DNA from: CBDFHB01 sp965250115
Lineage (GTDB): Bacteria > Acidobacteriota > Vicinamibacteria > Marinacidobacterales > SMYC01
Reading direction: 5' to 3'
Assembly: GCA_965250115.1 (NCBI GenBank)
Contig: CBDFNJ010000002.1
Span: 3,534,001-3,598,000 of the forward strand
DNA: 64,000 bases
In this document: positions 35,340 through 43,911 of the stretch, piece after piece
Layout: the number at the start of each line of letters is the position of its first letter
Numbering within the stretch: the stretch's first letter is position 1
Notes under the pieces: generated by a model
What the model was told of the DNA's origin: nothing
Databases searched by the model: none
Seen by the model: the letters and a program-made list of their open reading frames with translations, nothing else
Position numbers and translations under genes: made by a program

Positions 35340-36805
35340 TCGAGCGCGCGCTCCATTTGCCGGCACAGCGTTTTGAGGACGTTGATCCGCGCCCAGCGTT
35401 TGTCGTTCCCCGCGACGAGGTGCCATCGGGCGTGCTCGGTGCTCGTGCGCTCGATCATTTCGTCGGCGGCAGCTTCGTAGTCGTTAAAGCGTGACCGATT
35501 GCGATAGTCGTCTTCCGTGATCTTGTACTTCTTGAACGGAATCTTCTCCCGAAGCTCGAAGCGGCGCAGCTGCTCCTCTTGTGAGATGTGGACCCAGAAC
35601 TTCAGAACCAGGACCCCCCGCTGGATCATTTGCTCCTCGAAGTCGTTGATCTCGGCATAGGCCCTCTTCCACTCCTCCTCGGCGGCGAAGCCTTCGAGAC
35701 GCTCCACGAGAACCCTGCCATACCAGCTCCGGTCGAAAATGGCGACGTGTCCAGCTTGAGGAAGCTGGCGCCAGAATCGCCACAGGTAGTGGTGGCCTTT
35801 CTCCTCCTCGGTGGGAGCGGCGATGGGAATCACGCGATAGTGGGCGGCGTCGATGGCACGGGTCACGCGGCGGATCACGCCCCCCTTGCCAGCGGCGTCC
35901 CAGCCCTCGAAGGCGAGGACCGTCGCCATCCCCGACTTGTGCGCTCGCCTGCTCGCCTTCGCGAGCCTTTTTAACCATCGACGAAGTCTGTCCTCGTAGT
36001 TCTTCTTTGACAAGGACTTAGACAGATCGACCTGGTCGAGGATGGTGACCGGGTTGGGCTGACCCGAGCTCGGTGCCTTGGGACGCACCCTTTCCGGCTC
36101 GGCGATTCGTTTCGTCAGCGCTTGAAGAAGGATCTGTGCGACGGTCACGTTTCGATAGAGGTCGTCGGTGCTCTCGACGACGTGCCACAGGGCGCCGCCC
36201 CGGCTCGTTTCGCGGAGCACTCGCTCGGCAACCGATTGAAGCTTCTCGTAATGCTTGTAGTTGAGGCGGTCCTCGTCGGAGACCTGCCACGCAAGACTCT
36301 TGTCCTTCTGGGCCCGTTTGAGTCTCTTCTTGAGCTCGGAACGTGGCGTGTGCAACCAGAGCTTCACGATGAGCGCTCCATCGTTCGTCAGCGCCCTCTC
36401 GAAGCCCTCGATATGGCGGACACGCCTCTCGAGCTCCTCTTCATCGATACGACCCAGTACACGCTCGAGAATCGCCCGCGACGTCCACTCCCGATGAAAA
36501 ATCCCGATCCGGCCTCGCGCGGGAAGACTTCGCCAATAACGCCAGAATCGAGGTCGCTCGGCCTCTTCCTGGGTGAGATCCTCGTAGACATTCGCTTCGA
36601 GCAGCCGAGGGTCCATCCACTCGTGGAGAAGATTGATGACCTCGGCGAGACCCGGTCTGTCACTACCCGCCAAGACGATGATCAAAGGAAAATCCGAGTC
36701 ACGGAGCTCGTATTGCATGGTCAGGAGTCCGACGCGTAGAATCGACTCCTGCTCCTTGTAATCGCTCTTGTCGAGCGTTCTCCCGAGCTCGGCGGCTTCG
36801 AACAT
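35336..36805 (-). CDS. Polyphosphate:AMP phosphotransferase (PPK2 family, two domains)
   Basis: 489 residues from the ATG at 36805, preceded by ggaaggagacggta; an upstream ATG pair at 36832 is less likely. Two PPK2 modules are present: about 40-230 and about 280-489. The second has a normal Walker A (FEGWDAAGKGGVIRRV) and Arg/Asp-rich lid motifs (HYLWRFWRQLP, FDRSWYGRVLVERL). The first has IIVLAGSDRPGLAEVI, which lacks the GK of a Walker A. This is the layout of polyphosphate:AMP phosphotransferase, which makes ADP from AMP using polyphosphate; the degenerate N-terminal domain fits a structural role. Converges with the membrane protein gene, overlapping by 4 bp. Confidence 0.88.
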   Translation of the reverse strand: MFEAAELGRTLDKSDYKEQESILRVGLLTMQYELRDSDFPLIIVLAGSDRPGLAEVINLLHEWMDPRLLEANVYEDLTQEEAERPRFWRYWRSLPARGRIGIFHREWTSRAILERVLGRIDEEELERRVRHIEGFERALTNDGALIVKLWLHTPRSELKKRLKRAQKDKSLAWQVSDEDRLNYKHYEKLQSVAERVLRETSRGGALWHVVESTDDLYRNVTVAQILLQALTKRIAEPERVRPKAPSSGQPNPVTILDQVDLSKSLSKKNYEDRLRRWLKRLAKASRRAHKSGMATVLAFEGWDAAGKGGVIRRVTRAIDAAHYRVIPIAAPTEEEKGHHYLWRFWRQLPQAGHVAIFDRSWYGRVLVERLEGFAAEEEWKRAYAEINDFEEQMIQRGVLVLKFWVHISQEEQLRRFELREKIPFKKYKITEDDYRNRSRFNDYEAAADEMIERTSTEHARWHLVAGNDKRWARINVLKTLCRQMERALD

Positions 36806-37119
36806 TACCGTCTCCTTCCGACGGAACATCATATATCTATCGGTACGGTTGCGCCCTTGCCTACGAAACAGATCGATTCGACAATTGCGCCCATTTTCTC
36901 CTCGACAAAAATGTTCGCAGGAGTAAAATGGAGCGTTTTTCGAGGTTTGGGGGAAGCCGAATGAACAGCTTTACGGTAGTGATGAGACGAGCTCGAGGGC
37001 GCGGACCCAGAGCATCTTTCAGCCTGACGGCAAGACCGCACTCATAACGTCTCTGGCGCGCTCACCCACCCGTTTCGCTGTTTCGCGCTTTTTCTCGGAG
37101 CCTTTCCGGGGGCCTGGGT
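36806..37119. other. Intergenic stretch, divergent promoter region
   Basis: 314 bp between the phosphotransferase start (minus) and the ParB-like gene (plus). It should hold both promoters. No gene with a convincing ribosome-binding site or domain was seen; short open frames on the minus strand are not protein-like. Confidence 0.5.
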
Positions 37120-38256
37120 TTGTCTGATATGGAGCGCACGAAATCTAGCGACAAGAGCTCGGGAAGCCAGCGACAACCCGAGGAGTTCTACGAGGACGAT
37201 TCTTTCGCCGCTCGAGATCTCGCGTTTCAGCGCGAAGGACTCCCGGCCGACTATCGGATGAGGCATGATGAGCACTACATCGACGAGCTCGTCGCATCGG
37301 GCCGTATGCCCCAGCTCCGGCTCGTGTCCATCGACGAGATCGACGGTGAGATCACGGTCGCTTCGAACAACCTCGACGGATTGACCGATTCCATTCGCGA
37401 GTTCGGGGTGTTGCAGCCCCTGCTCGTTCGTCGGGATCGGGGGCGCTACGAGCTGCTAGCCAGTTCGAAGCGACTCGCGGCCGCCATTAGCGCCGGGCTC
37501 ACCGAGGTCCCGTGTTTGCTCCACGAAGTCGACGAGATGGAAGCCCGGAGACTTGCGGAGGCGGCTAGCCGCCAGGCGCAACGCTCCGTGCCGACCGAAC
37601 GTACCAACCTGCCGCTCGCATCCGCCGCGAGCGCCCTCGTTCAAGGCAGCCTCCAGACCGTCCTTTCGACCCTCGGCCTTCTGGACAAGCCAGAGGCAAC
37701 GCTAAGAGATCAGGTCGCCGTCGGCCTCATTCGCGCCGAATGCCTCGCGGCGACGAGACTGCTACAAGGGCTGCGCCTGCTCAATATGGACCCGCCGTTG
37801 GTTCGAAAAAATATCGACGTGGGCTCGCTTGTGAGAGAAGTGCTCACGTCGTCTGAGGACGAACGCGGTCTTCTCGCTATCGACGTCGAGGAGTTCATCG
37901 AGGAGTGCGTCATTCGGGCCGACGAGCAGCTCGTCACCCTGGCGCTCTCGGGCGCCGTTCAATCCATGCTTGCCCTGCTCAGGGCCAGCCGCGGCGCGAA
38001 GCTAAAGGTGCGTCTATCGCGAAACGAGCTCACCAAGGGCGCGACCCTCCTCGTTACAGAGGAGGCGGTGAGGATGCCCACCGCCTCCTGGTCCCGCTGG
38101 TTCGATCTCGAGTGGGAAAAGCGGCCCGGCGGCTTCGCGGCCGCGGTCGCTCTCCTGGCGGCCAAACGTGCCACCGAGCTCCACGGCGGGCATCTCGACA
38201 TCACGCCAACCGAAGCCGGCGGATGCGAGCTCGCCGTCATTCTGCCGTCCGGCTAG
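37120..38256 (+). CDS. ParB-like N-terminal domain fused to a degenerate histidine-kinase-like module
   Basis: 378 residues from a TTG at 37120, or from the ATG at 37129. Residues about 66-150 form a ParB/Srx-type domain: LDGLTDSIREFGVLQPLLVR, YELLASSKRLAAAISAGL, VPCLLHEVDEMEARRLAEAA. The GERRxxA box is degenerate (ASSKRLAA). Residues about 185-378 resemble a two-component sensor: a dimerisation-like helix pair (DQVAVGLIRAECLAATRLLQ), an N-box-like segment without its Asn (QLVTLALSGAVQSMLALL), and an end typical of HATPase_c (ATELHGGHLDITPTEAGGCE). I do not know this combination as a named family. Catalytic activity of either half is doubtful. Confidence 0.7.
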   Translation: MSDMERTKSSDKSSGSQRQPEEFYEDDSFAARDLAFQREGLPADYRMRHDEHYIDELVASGRMPQLRLVSIDEIDGEITVASNNLDGLTDSIREFGVLQPLLVRRDRGRYELLASSKRLAAAISAGLTEVPCLLHEVDEMEARRLAEAASRQAQRSVPTERTNLPLASAASALVQGSLQTVLSTLGLLDKPEATLRDQVAVGLIRAECLAATRLLQGLRLLNMDPPLVRKNIDVGSLVREVLTSSEDERGLLAIDVEEFIEECVIRADEQLVTLALSGAVQSMLALLRASRGAKLKVRLSRNELTKGATLLVTEEAVRMPTASWSRWFDLEWEKRPGGFAAAVALLAAKRATELHGGHLDITPTEAGGCELAVILPSG

Positions 38257-38336
38257 TACTTTATTTCGCCAGACCGCGCGAAACTCTCGCGATCGCTCGA
38301 TAAGCTCCCAACACGGGTGCGATATGATGCCTTCCT

Positions 38337-38714
38337 ATGAGCGCGAGAGAGCGCTGGTCAGAGCGCGAGCTTGCGCCCGCGCCGGGCACCGTGCTCTGTC
38401 GGCTCGACGAGATCTCAGATGGAGACGGTAAAGAGGTCGTCTTCGGTGAGACGACGCGTGCCTTCCGGATGTTCGTCGTGCGTCGCGGCGGCTCGGTCTG
38501 GGGCTACGTGAATGCCTGCCCGCACGTCAGCCTCACCCTCAATTTCTTTCCGAACCGCTTCACCCAACCGGGGGGAGATTTCATCGTCTGCTCGAATCAC
38601 GGGGCGGCCTTCGAGCTCGACACCGGTCACTGCGTCTCCAGCCCCTGCGCCGGCGACAGCCTCTCGGAAGTCCCCGTCCTAGTTCGCGACGGCAGCGTCG
38701 TCATCGCCGAGTGA
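38337..38714 (+). CDS. Rieske [2Fe-2S] ferredoxin-like protein
   Basis: 125 residues from an ATG at 38337. The Rieske cluster motifs are plain: CPHVSLTLNFF (about 61) and CSNHGAAFELDTGHCVSSPC (about 84). It is a stand-alone, soluble, ferredoxin-type Rieske protein, probably cytoplasmic, with no signal or TM. Its gene is convergent with the short TetR gene and overlaps it by 36 bp at the ends. Confidence 0.88.
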   Translation: MSARERWSERELAPAPGTVLCRLDEISDGDGKEVVFGETTRAFRMFVVRRGGSVWGYVNACPHVSLTLNFFPNRFTQPGGDFIVCSNHGAAFELDTGHCVSSPCAGDSLSEVPVLVRDGSVVIAE

Positions 38715-38927
38715 CAACCGCCCACCCACCCGCCTTCGACGCTGCCGTTCCTGGTAGCGTTCGGCCAGAGCCAGCAGGAGCTCCTCTTTCGTTGAAAAGT
38801 GGTGGTGGATGCTCGCTTTGCTGAGTCCGAGTCGTTCCGATAAGTCCTGGTAGCTGAACGACGTGAAGCTTCTCGACTGGAGAAGCTCCGCGGCGAGCTC
38901 CAATATTTGCTCTTTACGGTCCACCAT
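38679..38927 (-). CDS. TetR-type regulator reduced to its DNA-binding domain
   Basis: 82 residues from an ATG at 38927. The TetR_N helix-turn-helix is complete (KEQILELAAELLQSRSFTSF then LGLSKASIHHHFSTKEELLL), but the protein ends about 30 residues later (GGRLSLGDDDAAVAN), whereas TetR proteins normally run to about 190 residues. No other frame continues a ligand-binding domain, and the downstream sequence is the Rieske gene. So it is either a truncated pseudogene or an HTH-only repressor. A palindrome 10 bp upstream of the ATG could be its operator. Confidence 0.75.
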   Translation of the reverse strand: MVDRKEQILELAAELLQSRSFTSFSYQDLSERLGLSKASIHHHFSTKEELLLALAERYQERQRRRRVGGRLSLGDDDAAVAN

Positions 38928-38936
38928 CGGCAGTCT

Positions 38937-38950
38937 ACCAACTAGTAGGT
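38937..38950. promoter_or_regulatory. Candidate TetR operator (imperfect palindrome)
   Basis: ACCAACTAGTAGGT, centred on ACTAGT, is a dyad with one mismatched pair; the symmetry extends with one more mismatch. It lies between the ATG of the short TetR gene (38927) and the TPR gene further along, where an autoregulating TetR protein would bind. The family commonly binds such sequences. Confidence 0.5.
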
Positions 38951-39022
38951 TGATACGCCGCGAAATCTGAAATGTTCCATGACAAAGCGGAGGGATTGGC
39001 AGCTCTACGCTGGGGTCGAAAT

Positions 39023-39745
39023 CTAGCGCAGCATCTCTTTCGCTCGCTTGGCAAGCGCTCGATGGCTGCGCTTCAGGTACTTCGGAGCGTAGTCGAACTC
39101 TTCTAGAGCGGTCGTGAGCTCTGCCTGAGCCTCGTCCCGGTTCCCCGCTTGGCTCAGATAATAGGCGTAGGCTACGCGATGCGGGAGGCGTGGACTCGTT
39201 TTCACCAGTCGAGCCAAGGTCGAGATCGCTTCGTCCCGGCGCCCCAGCTCCCAAAAAGCACGAGCCAGTTTGGCCCAGCCGTCGTAGTCCTCATGCGAGG
39301 GCTCCACGCCAACGAGGGTCTGGAGCGGCTCGACGGCTCCCTCGTAATCCTTCAAGCCGATCCGCGACACTCCCAAACCGTAGAGCGAATCGCGCGAGGT
39401 AGCGTCGCTCTTCAGGACGTCTTCGAACAGCTCGGCCGCTTCCTGAAACGCGTCGGCATCGTGAAGCGCCTGAGCGAGGCTGACTTTATTGGCGAGGCTT
39501 GGGGTTTCCTGGGCCTTGAAGCGGATCTCGTCGATGGAAGCGGGTTTGTCGAAGAGTGCTCGGAACGGCGCTTTCAACCACGCGAAATCCGGATCGTGGA
39601 TCTTGAACTTGAAGAAGTAGAACCATTCTCCGAAGGGCATGAGGATGACCCAATACCAATAGCGCGCGATGCCCGGCCTTCCAATGGCATCGACGAGCAT
39701 CCACAGGCTGAACGCCGATTGGAGCAAGAACAATACGCGGGGCAT
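39023..39745 (-). CDS. Membrane-anchored TPR protein
   Basis: 240 residues starting MPRVLFLLQSAFSLWMLVDA. The N-terminus holds a membrane segment or pair (about 3-46; ARYWYWVILMPFGEWFYFF), and the rest is about five TPR-like units (DAFQEAAELFEDVLKSD, KDYEGAVEPLQTLVGVEP, GRRDEAISTLARLVKTSP, GNRDEAQAELTTALEEF). Probably a scaffold for a membrane complex; no enzymatic motif. It is followed on the minus strand by the short TetR gene. Confidence 0.7.
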   Translation of the reverse strand: MPRVLFLLQSAFSLWMLVDAIGRPGIARYWYWVILMPFGEWFYFFKFKIHDPDFAWLKAPFRALFDKPASIDEIRFKAQETPSLANKVSLAQALHDADAFQEAAELFEDVLKSDATSRDSLYGLGVSRIGLKDYEGAVEPLQTLVGVEPSHEDYDGWAKLARAFWELGRRDEAISTLARLVKTSPRLPHRVAYAYYLSQAGNRDEAQAELTTALEEFDYAPKYLKRSHRALAKRAKEMLR

Positions 39746-39922
39746 GAGTGAGATCCCTCGGGCCTGGAGAAAACCGGACTACGCCTTTTCTCCATGGTAG
39801 GGGCGTGGTCCACGGTCGTCAACCACTCGGGAACGGCCAAAGAAAGGGCCGACGCCCCCTCCTCGTTTTCCATGTTGTAGGATGTTCTCTTCCAGAGGAG
39901 TCGACTCATACGCTTTACAGGC

Positions 39923-40675
39923 TTGGTACCAGTGCACGAAGAGCTGCCGGAGCGAGAAGCACACCTTTGGATCGTGCGCCCCGACCAGGCTCGGGACCCT
40001 CATCTGATGGAGAGCTACGACAAGTTGCTCTCGGAAGACGAACGAGAAAAACGCGATCGGTTCCGCTTCCCGAAGGACCGGGAGCTCTGTCTCCTCGCGC
40101 GCGCTCTCGTTCGAACCGTTCTGTCACGTTATGCGGACGTTGCCGCGGACGCATGGCGATTCGTCACCAACGAGCACGGGAGGCCCGAGGTCGATGAGCC
40201 GAGAAGCGAACGCTCGCTAAAGTTCAACCTCTCCCATACGAATGGGCTCGTAGTCTGCGTGGTCGCGAGGGATCGTGAAGTCGGCGTCGACGTCGAGGAC
40301 CGGGAGCGACGCGGCAAGCTCCTCGAGGTCGCGGAGCGTTTCTTCTCCGCGTCCGAGGCCGCGGCACTGCGCCGACTGCCGGAGGCCGAGCAGCTCGATC
40401 GCTTCTTCTTCTACTGGACCCTCAAAGAGGCCTACATCAAGGCGCGCGGCAAGGGGCTCGCCATCCCGCTTTCCCAGTTTTCTTTCGAGCTCGACGAGCG
40501 ACGAGAAGAGGGTATTCGAATCTCGTTCGCCCCCGAGCTCGACGACGAGCCCGAGCGCTGGCAATTCACGGCATTGAGCTTCGGACGCCAGCACCGGATC
40601 GCGGTGGGCGTCGAAATAAAAAAGCAAGACGCCGTCAGGCTCGTTGTCAGAGAGACGGTGCCGCTCACGGAGTGA
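39923..40675 (+). CDS. 4'-phosphopantetheinyl transferase (Sfp/Gsp type)
   Basis: 250 residues from a TTG at 39923 (a GTG at 39932 is the alternative start). The ACPS/Sfp superfamily motifs appear: FNLSHTNGLVVCVVA, GVDVEDRER (metal site) and FYWTLKEAYIKARGKGL. Transfers the CoA-derived arm onto carrier proteins of fatty acid, polyketide or peptide synthesis, or lysine pathways. No carrier or synthase gene lies next to it, so its partner is elsewhere in the genome. Confidence 0.85.
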   Translation: MVPVHEELPEREAHLWIVRPDQARDPHLMESYDKLLSEDEREKRDRFRFPKDRELCLLARALVRTVLSRYADVAADAWRFVTNEHGRPEVDEPRSERSLKFNLSHTNGLVVCVVARDREVGVDVEDRERRGKLLEVAERFFSASEAAALRRLPEAEQLDRFFFYWTLKEAYIKARGKGLAIPLSQFSFELDERREEGIRISFAPELDDEPERWQFTALSFGRQHRIAVGVEIKKQDAVRLVVRETVPLTE

Positions 40676-40801
40676 AGCCATTACCACCCGCGATCAACCC
40701 GAATTGCGCTGAGAGGGTCGAGAACGACGCCCGAAAGGGTATGATATCCCGACGTCTGGGATGAAGGAATTTCGATGACGATGGGGGATTGATCAGAAAC
40801 G

Positions 40802-42988
40802 ATGGATGCAAGAATCGACGAAGCCGGGTTGAGAATCGACGCTTCGCTATACGACTTCGTCGCCGAGGAAGCCTCTCCCGCGACCGGGATCGAGCCCGGA
40901 CGCTTCTGGCAGTCGCTCGCCGACATCGTCCAGGAACTGGGACCGCGAAATCGAGCTCTGCTGGAGTGCCGCGACGAACTACAACGCCAAATCGATGCCT
41001 TTAATCGTGAACGACGGGGAGGCACGCTCGACGTCGACGAGCAAAAGCGGTTTCTGACGGAGATCGGATACTTGGTTCCCGAAGGTCCGGACTTCGAGGT
41101 CCGTGTGGATCATGTCGATGACGAAATTGCCAAGATACCCGGGTCTCAACTCGTCGTGCCCGTCCAAATCCCGCGCTACGCATTGAATGCCGCAAACGCT
41201 CGCTGGGGCAGCTTGTACGACGCCCTCTACGGAACGGACGTCATCCCAGAAACGGATGGCGTACAAAAGGGCGACGACTACAATCCGCTACGCGGTGAAA
41301 AAGTCATCTCCTACGTCAGGGAGTTTCTCGACGAGTGCGTCGCACTCGATGGCGTTCGCTACTCCGACGTTGCGGGTTTCTCATTGAGCGAATCGAGCGG
41401 CAAGAAATCGCTGAACGCCTCCTTGAAGAGCGGCAAGGTCACGGGGCTCGAGGACGCATCTCAGTTCGTTGGATACGCAGAAATCGACGGCTCCCTCTCC
41501 AGCATCCTCTTGAAGCACAACGGCCTTCATATCGAGATTCAGATCGATGCCTCCCATCCAGTCGGAAAGGCCGATTCTGCCAGCATCAAGGACGTGCTGC
41601 TCGAATCGGCGGTCACCACAATTCAGGACTTCGAAGATTCAGTGGCCGCCGTCGATGCGACCGACAAGGTGCAGGTCTACCGAAATTGGCTCGGCTTGAT
41701 GAAGGGCGATCTCCAAGCAACTTTCGACAAAGCGGGTGCTTCCGTCACGCGCCGCTTGAATCCGGACAAGGAATTCTTTTCAGTTACCGGCCAGGCCTTG
41801 ACGCTGCCAGGTAGAAGTCTAATGCTCGTGCGGAACGTCGGGGTTCACATGTATACCGACGCTGTGACGACCTCTGATGGCGCCGCGATTCCCGAGGGCA
41901 TTCTCGATGCCATGGTGTCGGCGCTCGCGGCCGTTCACGATCTGAAGCAAACCGGCACCGTGGACAACAGCAGGACCAAAGGAAGCATCTATATCGTCAA
42001 GCCCAAGCTCCATGGCCCCGAGGAGGTCGCCTTTACCGTCGAGCTTTTCTCACGCGTCGAAGACGCGCTCGGGCTGCCGCCCAACACGGTGAAGATCGGG
42101 ATCATGGACGAGGAGCGCCGCACGACTGTGAATCTGAAAGAATGCATCCGCGCGGCCAAGGACCGGGTGATTTTCATCAATACCGGTTTCCTCGATCGAA
42201 CGGGCGACGAGATCCATACGAACATGGAGGCGGGCCCGATGTTGCCCAAGGCCGAGATCAAGAGCGCGCCGTGGCTTCCCACCTACGAAGACTGGAATGT
42301 CGACATCGGTATCGAGGCGGGTTTGCCGGGCTACGCGCAGATCGGCAAGGGCATGTGGGCCATGCCGGATGAGATGGCCGCCATGATGGCGAGCAAGATC
42401 GCGCACCCACGGGCTGGAGCGAATACCGCGTGGGTGCCCTCACCCACCGCGGCCACATTGCATGCGATCCACTATCACAAAGTGGAAGTGTTCGGCCGCC
42501 AGGAGGAGCTGAGGTCGAGGACCCGAGCGAGCCTCGACGGGATCTTGACGATGCCGCTACTAGGTGACCGAAAGCTCAGCGATGTAGAGATTCAAGCGGA
42601 GCTCGACAACAACACTCAGGGGATTCTCGGATACGTCGTGCGGTGGGTCGGCCAGGGTGTCGGCTGCTCCAAAGTTCCCGACATCAACGACACGGCTCTA
42701 ATGGAAGACCGCGCGACCTTGCGTATCTCGAGTCAGCACGTTGCGAATTGGCTGCATCACCGTGTGACGAACCGGGAACAAGTCGTAGAAACGATGAAGC
42801 GAATGGCGGCTACCGTCGACATGCAGAATGCGGGAGATCCCAGGTACAAGAACATGGCGCCCGACTTCGATAACAGCGTCGAATTTCAGGCGGCGCTGGA
42901 TTTGGTATTCGGGGGTCGTGAAGTCGCAAACGGCTATACGGAGCCCGTGCTCCATCCGACGCGAAGCAAAGCGAAGCTTCGCAACTAG
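40802..42988 (+). CDS. glcB: Malate synthase G
   Basis: 728 residues, the usual length of the monomeric G isoform. It joins glyoxylate and acetyl-CoA to malate in the glyoxylate shunt. N-terminal wording (DFVAEEASPATGIEP, FWQSLADIV) and the large insertion domain match GlcB. Catalytic region: KLHGPEEVAFTVELFSRVED, VKIGIMDEERRTTVNL, and GFLDRTGDEIHTNMEAGPM, with active-site Asp and Glu visible. No isocitrate lyase lies in the window, so the shunt partner must be elsewhere, or glyoxylate comes from another route. Confidence 0.95.
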   Translation: MDARIDEAGLRIDASLYDFVAEEASPATGIEPGRFWQSLADIVQELGPRNRALLECRDELQRQIDAFNRERRGGTLDVDEQKRFLTEIGYLVPEGPDFEVRVDHVDDEIAKIPGSQLVVPVQIPRYALNAANARWGSLYDALYGTDVIPETDGVQKGDDYNPLRGEKVISYVREFLDECVALDGVRYSDVAGFSLSESSGKKSLNASLKSGKVTGLEDASQFVGYAEIDGSLSSILLKHNGLHIEIQIDASHPVGKADSASIKDVLLESAVTTIQDFEDSVAAVDATDKVQVYRNWLGLMKGDLQATFDKAGASVTRRLNPDKEFFSVTGQALTLPGRSLMLVRNVGVHMYTDAVTTSDGAAIPEGILDAMVSALAAVHDLKQTGTVDNSRTKGSIYIVKPKLHGPEEVAFTVELFSRVEDALGLPPNTVKIGIMDEERRTTVNLKECIRAAKDRVIFINTGFLDRTGDEIHTNMEAGPMLPKAEIKSAPWLPTYEDWNVDIGIEAGLPGYAQIGKGMWAMPDEMAAMMASKIAHPRAGANTAWVPSPTAATLHAIHYHKVEVFGRQEELRSRTRASLDGILTMPLLGDRKLSDVEIQAELDNNTQGILGYVVRWVGQGVGCSKVPDINDTALMEDRATLRISSQHVANWLHHRVTNREQVVETMKRMAATVDMQNAGDPRYKNMAPDFDNSVEFQAALDLVFGGREVANGYTEPVLHPTRSKAKLRN

Positions 42989-43797
42989 TCGCCGGGGAGA
43001 ATCTCCCTCAAGTAGGGCTCGATGCCGGAATCCCCATTCCAGTGACGCGGATAGCCCAGCGAAACTTCCTCGAAACGCACGCCGTCAATCCAGTCCGTCG
43101 CACGCATGTGAAGATGACCGGAGACCACGACGCGGGCACGAAAGCGCCTGTGCCAATCTTCCGTCCGGCGAGTGCCGCACCACAGTGAGAAACGCGGGAT
43201 GCGCCGAAGCCGAACGAACTCCTGACGCAGCGGAAAGTGGTTGATGAGGACCAGCTCGTACTGGCTCGCTGCCTTTTCGAGTCGCCGCTCCGCCTCGTCG
43301 CAGCGCGCGGCGCACCAATCGTCACGGCTCCCGTACGGGTCGGGATGAAGGTAGCGCTCGTCCGCGCAGAGCACACCGCTCTCCCGGGCCCAGGCGACGG
43401 CCTCTTCGCGCGGGACGTGGTCCGGCCGGAAATTATAGTCGTAGAGAAGAAAGAGTGGGGCTAGCGCCACCGGGCCCGATTCTCCCTCCCAAACGACATA
43501 GGGGTCTTCGGGCGTCACGACGTCGAAGTCACGGCAAAGAGCGACTAGAGCCTCGTATTTCGCCTGGCCTCTCGGCCCTCCGGGACGGTGCGTCCAGAGC
43601 TCGTGGTTTCCGGGAACCCAGAGCACTCGTGCGAAACGCTCCGTCGTCACTTCCAGGGCGAGCTCGAGGTGCTCGAGGCTCTCCCCGATATCACCGCCGA
43701 GAACGAGCCAGTCGTCGGGGTGGGATCCCAGGGTTTGAAGACCCTCGCGGTTCTCCCGATAACCCAGGTGCAAGTCGCTAATGGCGTAGAGTTTCAC
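42985..43797 (-). CDS. Metallophosphoesterase (calcineurin-like)
   Basis: 270 residues from a GTG at 43797. The binuclear-metal motifs are complete: ISDLHLGYRENREGL, LVLGGDIGESLEHL, VPGNHELWTH, INHFPLRQE and VSGHLHMRA. No signal peptide, so it is cytoplasmic, acting on a phosphoester such as a nucleotide. Convergent with glcB, overlapping by four bases. Confidence 0.85.
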   Translation of the reverse strand: MKLYAISDLHLGYRENREGLQTLGSHPDDWLVLGGDIGESLEHLELALEVTTERFARVLWVPGNHELWTHRPGGPRGQAKYEALVALCRDFDVVTPEDPYVVWEGESGPVALAPLFLLYDYNFRPDHVPREEAVAWARESGVLCADERYLHPDPYGSRDDWCAARCDEAERRLEKAASQYELVLINHFPLRQEFVRLRRIPRFSLWCGTRRTEDWHRRFRARVVVSGHLHMRATDWIDGVRFEEVSLGYPRHWNGDSGIEPYLREILPGD

Positions 43798-43911
43798 TCC
43801 GAGATATTATGCGACGGAGGTAGAGTGCACAAAAAGTGCGAGGGGCAGCGAGGGAGGCGAGACGTTCATGCCGCAGAGACCGTCGATCGACGTTCGGTTT
43901 GGGGTGGGCGT

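Noticed and set aside
43588..43911. Considered the long upstream extension of the sugar dehydrogenase as coding
   Set aside because: It overlaps the opposite-strand phosphoesterase gene and lacks protein-like composition; the TTG at 43912 starts a proper signal peptide.
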